64,000 nucleotides of DNA from Nocardiopsis gilva YIM 90087. Lineage in GTDB: Bacteria > Actinomycetota > Actinomycetes > Streptosporangiales > Streptosporangiaceae. Below are positions 60,201 through 64,000 of the stretch, piece by piece. The stretch lies in NCBI RefSeq assembly GCF_002263495.1, contig NZ_CP022753.1:3596001-3660000 (forward strand), in the 5' to 3' direction. The translations under genes were made by a program, and so were the position numbers. Numbering within the stretch: position 1 is the first letter of the stretch; each line of letters opens with the position of its first letter. Under the pieces are notes generated by a model that was not told where the DNA came from, did no database searches, and saw nothing but the letters and a program-made list of their open reading frames with translations.

Positions 60201-63200
60201 CCTGGTGGTTGAGCTGCATGTTGGTCAGCCCCCGGTAGGGCGTGACGACGCCCTTGGGGCGGCCGGTGGAGCCGGATGTGTAGATGACGTAGGCCGGGTG
60301 GTCCATCCGCCCGGGCCGACCGTGGGCGAACTCCGGCCGCTCGTCGTCGGTGACCCCGGTGCCGGGCAGCGCGTCCAGCTCGGCCCGGACGTCCGGGTCG
60401 TCGATGAGCACTGCTGGTACCTCAGCCTCGGCCAGGCCGGGGGCCACAGCGGACGTGGACAGCAGGCACAGCGGGCCGGTGTCCTCCAGCATGAGGGTGA
60501 GCCGGTCGGCCGGGTGGTCGAGGTCCAGCGGCAGGTAGGCGGCTCCGGTGCGCAGCACCGCGAACAGCGCGACCACCATCTCGATCGAGCGGGGCAGCGC
60601 CAGCGCGACCACGCGCTCGGGGCCGGCGCCGCGTGCCAGCAGCAGCCGTGCCAGCCGGTTGACGTGGGCGTCCAGCTCGGCGTAGGTGAGCGCCCGCTCC
60701 CCCGCCACCAGCGCGGTGGCGTCGGGCGTGCGCCGGGCCTGGTGGGCGAGCATGTCGGCGACGGTGTCGTCGGGCAGGGGCCGCCGCGTGGAGTCCCACT
60801 CCTGTTCCAGGGCGCGGCGCTCGGCCGCGGGCAGCGCGTCGACCGCGGCGAGGGGGGCGGTGAGGTCGGCCGCCAGGTTCTCCAGCGCCGTGGTGAACCG
60901 GGACAGCACGGCGGTGGCCGCGTAGGTGTCGAACAGGTCGGGGCGCGCGGCCAGGGTGATGCGCAGGCGGCGCTCGCCGGGCGTGACGATGAGGGTCAGC
61001 GGGAAGTGCGTGCCGTCCACGTTGGACACACCGGTGATGCCGTGGCGGCGGCGCAGCCCCGCCTGGCGCTCGTCGCCGTCGGCGTTGCGCAGCACGAACA
61101 GCGTGTCGAACAGCTTGCGGTGACCGGCCTCGCGCTGGATGTCGCCGAGGCCCACGTACTCGTGGGGCATCAGCGCGGCGCGCTCGGACTGGGCGCGGCG
61201 CAGCAGGTCGAGCACGGACTCGCGGGCGTCGAAGGTGAGACGCGTCGGCACGGTGTTGAGGAACATGCCGATGACGCTCTCGACGTTGGGCACCTCTACC
61301 GGCCGCCCGGCCACCGCCGTGCCGAAAACGACGTCGTCGCGGCCGAGCATGGAGGCCAGCACCAGTCCCCAGGCGGCGTTGAGCAGCGTGTTGAGGGTGA
61401 GGCCGTTACCGCGGGCCTGCTCGCGCAGCCGCTCGGTCAGCTCCTCCGACAGCCACGTGTCGACGTCGGCGGGGATGACCGGCTCGCGGCCGCGGTCGTC
61501 GGCGGCGACGAGCGTGGGCTCCTCCAGCCCGGCCAGCGCTTCGCGCCACGCCGCGGCGGCGGCTTCGGCGTCCTGGCGTTCCAGCCAGGCCAGGTAGTCG
61601 CGGTAGGAGCCGGGGACGGACAGCCCGGTGTCGTCGCCCGCCCGCTCATAGAGCGTGAACAGCTGCTCCAGGAACAGCCAGGCGGACCAGCCGTCCCACA
61701 GCACGAGGTGGTGGGTGATCAGGAGCCGGTCCCGACCGTCGGCGAGCCGGATGAGGCGCAGGCGGCACAGCGGCGGCCGGGCCAGGTCGAAGCGCTCGCG
61801 GCGGTCGTGGTCCATCAGGTCGGCCAGACACGAGGCCCGCTCGTCCTCGGGGAGACCGGACAGGTCGACCTCGGTCAGCGGAACCTCGGGTGCGGCGGCG
61901 ATGAACTGCACCGGCCGCGGCACGCCGTCGCTGGTGAAGCCCGCGCGCAGGCTGGGGTTGCGGGCCAGCAGCGCCGCGCAGGCGGCACGCAGCCGGTCGG
62001 CGTCCAGGCGCCGGTCGAAGTCGAGGGCCTCCTGGGACATGTAGACGTCGAGGGCGCCCTCGTCGTAGCTGGCGTGGAAGTACAGGCCCTCCTGCAGGGG
62101 CGAGAGCGGCCAGATGTCCTCGACCGGGGCGGGGCTGAGTTCTTCGACCCGGGCGGTCTCCTCGGGGGTGAGCGCGAAAGCGGACAGGCTCAGGGCGTCG
62201 TCCGCGCCGGTCTCCGGGGCGGCCCCCTCCGCCGCCACCGCGGCGGCGAGCGCGGCCGGGGTCGTGTGCCGGAATACGTCGCGCGGGCTGATCTCCAGTC
62301 CGGCGGCCCGTGCCTTGCTGGAGACGCCGATGGAGGAGATGCTGTCGCCGCCGAGGATGAAGAAGTCGTCGTCGATACCGACCTCGGGCAGCCCGAGGAC
62401 GTCGGCGAAGCTCGCGCACAGCAGGCGCTCGCGGTCGTCGCGCGGGCCGCGCGAGGACGTGGGCGCGGCAGCGGCGGGAGCGGGCAGCGCGGCGGCGTCC
62501 AGCTTGCCGCTCGGCGTGAGCGGGAGGTCGTCGAGGATGACGAACGCACTGGGCACCATCGGCGCGGCCAGCCGGTCGGACAGGTCGGCGCGCAGCAGCT
62601 CGGGATCGAGGTCGTCGTGTCCGCGGCCGGGGATGACGTAGGCGACGAGCATGCCGTCGCGGGCGACCACCGCCGCCCGGGCGACGCCGGTGGTAGAGGT
62701 GAGCGCGGCTTCGATCTCCCCGGGCTCGATGCGGTTGCCGCGGATCTTGATCTGCCGGTCGGTGCGCCCGAGGTATTCCAAGGCGCCGTCGGCACGCCGG
62801 CGGACCAGGTCCCCGGTGCGGTACATGCGGTCGCCGGGGGCGCCGAAGGGGTCGGCGACGAACCGGTCGGCGGTCAGCTCGGGGCGCCGGTGGTAGCCAC
62901 GCGCCAGCTGGACCCCGGCGAGGTACAGCTCCCCGGGGACGCCCGGAGGCACCGGCCGCAGGCAGGCGTCGAGGACGTGCAGGCGGGTGTTGGACACCGG
63001 CCAGCCGATGGGGACCGAGGAGAGGGGGTCCGGGACGGCGGCGTCCTCCTGGGTGGAGAACGGGTACCAGGTGACGTCGACGGCCGCCTCGGTGGGGCCG
63101 TAGAGGTTGTGCAGCGGGACGCCCGTGAGCGCGTCCCAGCGGGCCGCGGCGTCGGTGCCCAGCGCCTCACCACTGCTGAAGACGCGCAGCAGGCTCGACG

Positions 63201-64000
63201 CCCACCCCGGGTCTGCGGTGACCTCGTCGGCGCGGAGGAACGCCTCCAGCATGGAGGGCACGAAGTGCAGGGTCGTGATGCCCCGGAGTCGGATCAGGTC
63301 GGCCAGGTAGGCGGGATCGCGGTGGCCGTCGGGTCGGGCGAGCACGACGGCGGCCCCCTCGCACAGCGCCCAGAAGAACTCCCACACCGAGACGTCGAAG
63401 CTGGAGGGGGTCTTCTGCAGCACGCGGTCGTCGGCGGTGAGGCCGTACTGGTCCTGCATCCAGGCCAACCGGTTGACGATCGCCCGGTGGGTGACGGCGA
63501 CCCCCTTGGGGCGGCCGGTGGAGCCGGAGGTGTAGATGAGGTAGGCGGGGTCATCCGGGGCGGCCTGCGCGGCGGTGCTCCCCGCATCGGCTGCGGAGGC
63601 TCGCGTGCCGTCGGCCCCGGGACGGTTGTCAGCCGCACCGGACGCCGAAGCGGGACGAACGCCGTCCGCAGCGGACCCGGTAGCATATCCGGCGCCCAGA
63701 CCGTCGAGCGCCCCACCGCGGTCGCCGCGGGTATCCACATCGGCCGCAGAAGCCCCCTTGCCATCGACATCACGACGACGGACGCCGTCCGCGCTCGACA
63801 AGGGCTCAACGGCGCCGGAAAGCGGCTCCACTTCCTCCGATCGCGCCGACGACGCGGGGACCGTCGCGGCGGCACCAGCGGCCCCTGTGGCACTGTCGGC
63901 GCCTGGGCTGTCGAGCGCCCCACCGTCGTCGGCGCGGGCACCCGCATCGGGGGCGGAGGCACGCGTGCCCTCGACGTCGAAACGGTCGTCGGCCGAGACG
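54283..64000 (-). CDS. Siderophore NRPS, last three modules: A(Ser)-PCP-C-A(hOrn)-PCP-C-A(hOrn type)-PCP-C, 5' end outside
   Basis: The frame is open to base 64000, so over 3,230 residues of a longer protein are visible. Order with approximate positions: A1 (64000-62500), PCP1 with GGDS (62350), C1 (62135-60830, [10 protein letters not shown]), A2 (60820-59090), PCP2 GGHS (58975), C2 (58820-57440, HHITTDEWS), A3 (57390-55890), PCP3 GGHS (55735), terminal C (55590-54310). Read-out codes are A1 DVWHFSLVDK, the serine code of EntF; A2 DMWNLGLINK, close to the hydroxyornithine code of coelichelin synthetase; A3 DVFILGAVNK, close to the acyl-hydroxyornithine sites of erythrochelin-type enzymes. 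The set and the final C domain (diketopiperazine release) match erythrochelin-type synthetases. No E domain or thioesterase is visible. mbtH is coupled downstream. Confidence 0.93.
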   Translation of the reverse strand, partial: VSADDRFDVEGTRASAPDAGARADDGGALDSPGADSATGAAGAAATVPASSARSEEVEPLSGAVEPLSSADGVRRRDVDGKGASAADVDTRGDRGGALDGLGAGYATGSAADGVRPASASGAADNRPGADGTRASAADAGSTAAQAAPDDPAYLIYTSGSTGRPKGVAVTHRAIVNRLAWMQDQYGLTADDRVLQKTPSSFDVSVWEFFWALCEGAAVVLARPDGHRDPAYLADLIRLRGITTLHFVPSMLEAFLRADEVTADPGWASSLLRVFSSGEALGTDAAARWDALTGVPLHNLYGPTEAAVDVTWYPFSTQEDAAVPDPLSSVPIGWPVSNTRLHVLDACLRPVPPGVPGELYLAGVQLARGYHRRPELTADRFVADPFGAPGDRMYRTGDLVRRRADGALEYLGRTDRQIKIRGNRIEPGEIEAALTSTTGVARAAVVARDGMLVAYVIPGRGHDDLDPELLRADLSDRLAAPMVPSAFVILDDLPLTPSGKLDAAALPAPAAAAPTSSRGPRDDRERLLCASFADVLGLPEVGIDDDFFILGGDSISSIGVSSKARAAGLEISPRDVFRHTTPAALAAAVAAEGAAPETGADDALSLSAFALTPEETARVEELSPAPVEDIWPLSPLQEGLYFHASYDEGALDVYMSQEALDFDRRLDADRLRAACAALLARNPSLRAGFTSDGVPRPVQFIAAAPEVPLTEVDLSGLPEDERASCLADLMDHDRRERFDLARPPLCRLRLIRLADGRDRLLITHHLVLWDGWSAWLFLEQLFTLYERAGDDTGLSVPGSYRDYLAWLERQDAEAAAAAWREALAGLEEPTLVAADDRGREPVIPADVDTWLSEELTERLREQARGNGLTLNTLLNAAWGLVLASMLGRDDVVFGTAVAGRPVEVPNVESVIGMFLNTVPTRLTFDARESVLDLLRRAQSERAALMPHEYVGLGDIQREAGHRKLFDTLFVLRNADGDERQAGLRRRHGITGVSNVDGTHFPLTLIVTPGERRLRITLAARPDLFDTYAATAVLSRFTTALENLAADLTAPLAAVDALPAAERRALEQEWDSTRRPLPDDTVADMLAHQARRTPDATALVAGERALTYAELDAHVNRLARLLLARGAGPERVVALALPRSIEMVVALFAVLRTGAAYLPLDLDHPADRLTLMLEDTGPLCLLSTSAVAPGLAEAEVPAVLIDDPDVRAELDALPGTGVTDDERPEFAHGRPGRMDHPAYVIYTSGSTGRPKGVVTPYRGLTNMQLNHQEAIFGPAIAAAVSPARSGSSLDSAADASQPSAVGIDGSARSNALASAGRRLRIAHTVSFAFDMSWEELLWLVEGHEVHVCDEELRRDAEALVAYCDAHRIDVVNVTPTYAQLLIEEGLLEQDEQPDSGATGGRHRPSLVLLGGEAVSDAVWSRLRDTEGTYGYNLYGPTEYTINTLGGSTFDSATPTVGCPIWNTRGYVLDSRLRPVPPGSPGELYIAGVGLARGYHDRHGLTAERFVADPFGEPGDRMYRTGDLVRRRPDGNLDFLGRTDDQVKIRGHRVEPSEVAAELEVHPGVRQAAVIADASGPGGNKRLIGYAVCDEELLAELRDHLKARLPDYMVPAALVAVDALPLTVNGKLDVRALPAPAFTAAQESRPPRTPEERELCALFAEALGVERVGIDDDFFDRGGHSLLATRLIARARTALGAELAIRDLFEAPTVAELVRRAQGDGSEERMAPRPELVAAERPAELPLSHAQQRLWVIQQLEGTSAAYNFPLVLRMRGGLDIDAWCAALGDVVARHEALRTLIGERDGVPFQRIVPADQARPEIVARSAHEDEVEEIVRDAVARPFGLTRELPLRVTIAELGPEDHVVVLLLHHITTDEWSDRPFLRDLATAYAARRDGGAPDWEPLPVQYADYALWQRRLLGDAADPDSRAARQLGHWARALDGAPEEIELPLDRARPARPTFAGADLDLELDPATCRALRTLAQQTGASMFMLLHAAVATLLHRMGAGEDIPLGAPIAGRTDEALDDLVGFFVNTLVLRTDVSGDPSFSELVARVKDTDLTAFSHADVPFEAVVERLNPVRTPARNPLFQVMVGYHARSGDLLELPGLRVEGVPYETRTAKFDLVFSFTEYMETAAEATDTDAADGSRISCRIEYATELFDAATVTRLGDRLSRLIGAVATAPEAPVSAVDILAEDERRLVLEDFNATRRTVEELSVPGLFARRAAEQPEAVAVVDRGREVTYAALDARADEIARLLRRRGVGPESIVGVAVPRTADMIATVLGTLRLGAAFLPLDLSHPGDRLSYMIGDSGARIVVGTESTAGKIPEVAGVATLLLDAPDIIAEQAAVGSAAEPTTGVTSLDQAAYIIYTSGSTGRPKGVVVSHEGIGSLVATAVDQMGLRPDSTVLQFASIGFDVFAFELSMALCYGGRLVLIPEEARVAGAALTDFLAEQGITHMILPPSLVSALPAECELPEGSTILVGTETVPPDLFDRWAGRVNLIAAYGLTEATVNSTLWVPEPDHGPTARVPIGIPDPNTRCYVLDAGLRPVPPGVIGELYVSGRGLARGYLARHGLTAERFVADPFGPPGSRMYRTGDRARWRTDGNLDFLGRVDDQVKIRGFRIEPGEIIAALASHPRVAQAAVIADRAGDIVRLVAYAVPADTGGAPLDPAELRAHVAGLVPEYMVPAIVVPLDGPLPLTPNGKLDKKALPEPDWSHLAGDTRPSTPEQRLLARLFGEILDLDRLGIEEIGVHDDFFMLGGHSMSSMRLLGRIRSEFGAELTIRDVFDAPTVAGIVEKLVGAEAARPELRERERPDELPLAPAQRWRWSRYRALPAYDHALVLRAPDGLDAEVLSAALRDVVERHEPLRTVFVERDGAVYQRTVEPPELVVEQCDDVEKQLARRAHAQPDLAAEPPMRARLLVPGEGEGQQALLLTLHYLGVDEWSVVPLLRDLNTAYAARLRGGAPAWEPLPVSYGDYTKWAHEVLGDPADPQSLASRQLDYWRRTLRGVPTELPLPADRARTGTRSGRGEVVEFVLDERIHAAVDELAHATRTSMFMVLQSALATVLTGHGAGSDLPIGTLVAGRTDDKLADLVGCFFNTLVLRTDTTGDPAFTDLLARVRETTLSALDRQDTPLEDVARELGWEGPQVLVIHHEQAERTQLEGELGTLDAVATGTAPADLTLSFYEPRGSGAVHCGLIYATDLFDRATAERLVNDLLAVLEGAAADPGLSLSDILRRNQS
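60060..60165 (-). repeat. In-frame insertion with a palindrome in NRPS adenylation domain A2
   Basis: Between core motifs A3 and A4 of A2 the protein carries about 35 extra Ser/Ala-rich residues ([20 protein letters not shown] and onward) between AIFGPA and [10 protein letters not shown]. The DNA contains an imperfect palindrome (60096-60127): CGATGC and GCATCG outside, CAGCC-GAA-GGCTG inside. It looks like a small palindromic mobile repeat captured in frame. Confidence 0.6.
63585..64000 (-). repeat. Degenerate tandem repeats forming a low-complexity linker in NRPS domain A1
   Basis: Three diverged copies begin near 63585, 63739 and 63945 (the last cut by the window edge). Each starts with a CATCGG-like box followed by a GCGGAGGC-like box, and the ends before copies 2 and 3 share GTCGAGCGCCCCACCG. 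They encode Ala/Asp/Gly/Ser-rich sequence directly before the A3 motif [14 protein letters not shown], where adenylation domains normally have a short, ordered connection. Confidence 0.7.

Overview
The window is about 70% G+C and has the codon use, GTG/TTG starts and gene content of a filamentous actinobacterium. A Nocardiopsaceae-type host (Nocardiopsis, Streptomonospora) is my inference from the alpha-lytic-type protease, the NsrR/flavohaemoglobin pair and the erythrochelin-type siderophore genes; nothing in the window proves the taxon. I saw no rRNA, tRNA or CRISPR array.

Region by region: (1) 1-12.9 kb is general metabolism and regulation: the end of a molybdopterin oxidoreductase, a tyrosine-recombinase remnant, an amidase divergent from a TetR regulator with two matching palindromic operators, an FAD amine/amino-acid oxidase, a glycosyltransferase-like gene carrying a 7-bp tandem repeat inside its reading frame, an NB-ARC/TPR protein whose P-loop lysine is lost, and an nsrR-hmp nitric-oxide defence pair. 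(2) 13.5-20.1 kb (minus strand) is a four-gene biosynthetic operon: an adenylation-thiolation-thioesterase (A-T-TE) enzyme, an SDR reductase/epimerase, a SnoaL-domain/O-methyltransferase fusion and a second O-methyltransferase. (3) 20.5-26.4 kb holds DoxX/HxlR, a lipoprotein, a GntR regulator, a secreted S1 protease, a redoxin and two gene remnants. (4) 27.0-39.8 kb (plus strand) is a polyketide operon: fatty acyl-AMP ligase, an ACP-KS-AT-KR-ACP polyketide synthase, a small coupled ORF, a stand-alone KS-AT-like protein lacking the expected catalytic residues, and a four-gene set (3-hydroxyacyl dehydrogenase, ACP, acyl dehydrogenase, FkbH) of the kind that makes hydroxymalonyl- or methoxymalonyl-ACP from a glycolytic C3 unit. 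It ends in a 14-bp terminator hairpin. (5) 40-45.5 kb holds an MpaB-type (DUF2236) protein, a cupredoxin lipoprotein, membrane proteins, a double zinc-ribbon membrane protein and a Tat-exported peptidoglycan amidase. (6) 45.5-64 kb is a hydroxamate siderophore locus: two FecCD permeases, divergent iron boxes, a heterodimeric ABC exporter, pgi, mbtH, and the 3' three modules of a large NRPS running off the right edge.

How they work together: in region 4 the ligase should charge an acyl-AMP onto the N-terminal ACP of the synthase, which performs one extension and ketoreduction, possibly with the FkbH-type oxygenated extender; no thioesterase is in that operon. The dead KS-AT protein may act as a chain-length-factor-like or docking partner. 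Region 2 could belong to the same pathway, supplying an offloading or second building block and the O-methylation missing from the FkbH set, or could be a separate aryl-keto-acid pathway; the sequence alone does not decide this. In region 6 the read-out adenylation codes (Ser, then two hydroxyornithine-type sites) and the terminal condensation domain match the 3' end of an erythrochelin-type synthetase, with import and export genes under IdeR/DmdR-type iron boxes.

The most unusual items are the residue-by-residue inactivated KS-AT protein (34.1-36.3 kb), the heptanucleotide contingency-type repeat (6.54 kb), in-frame low-complexity and palindromic insertions in two NRPS adenylation domains, and the fully complementary degeneration of the two ABC exporter halves.
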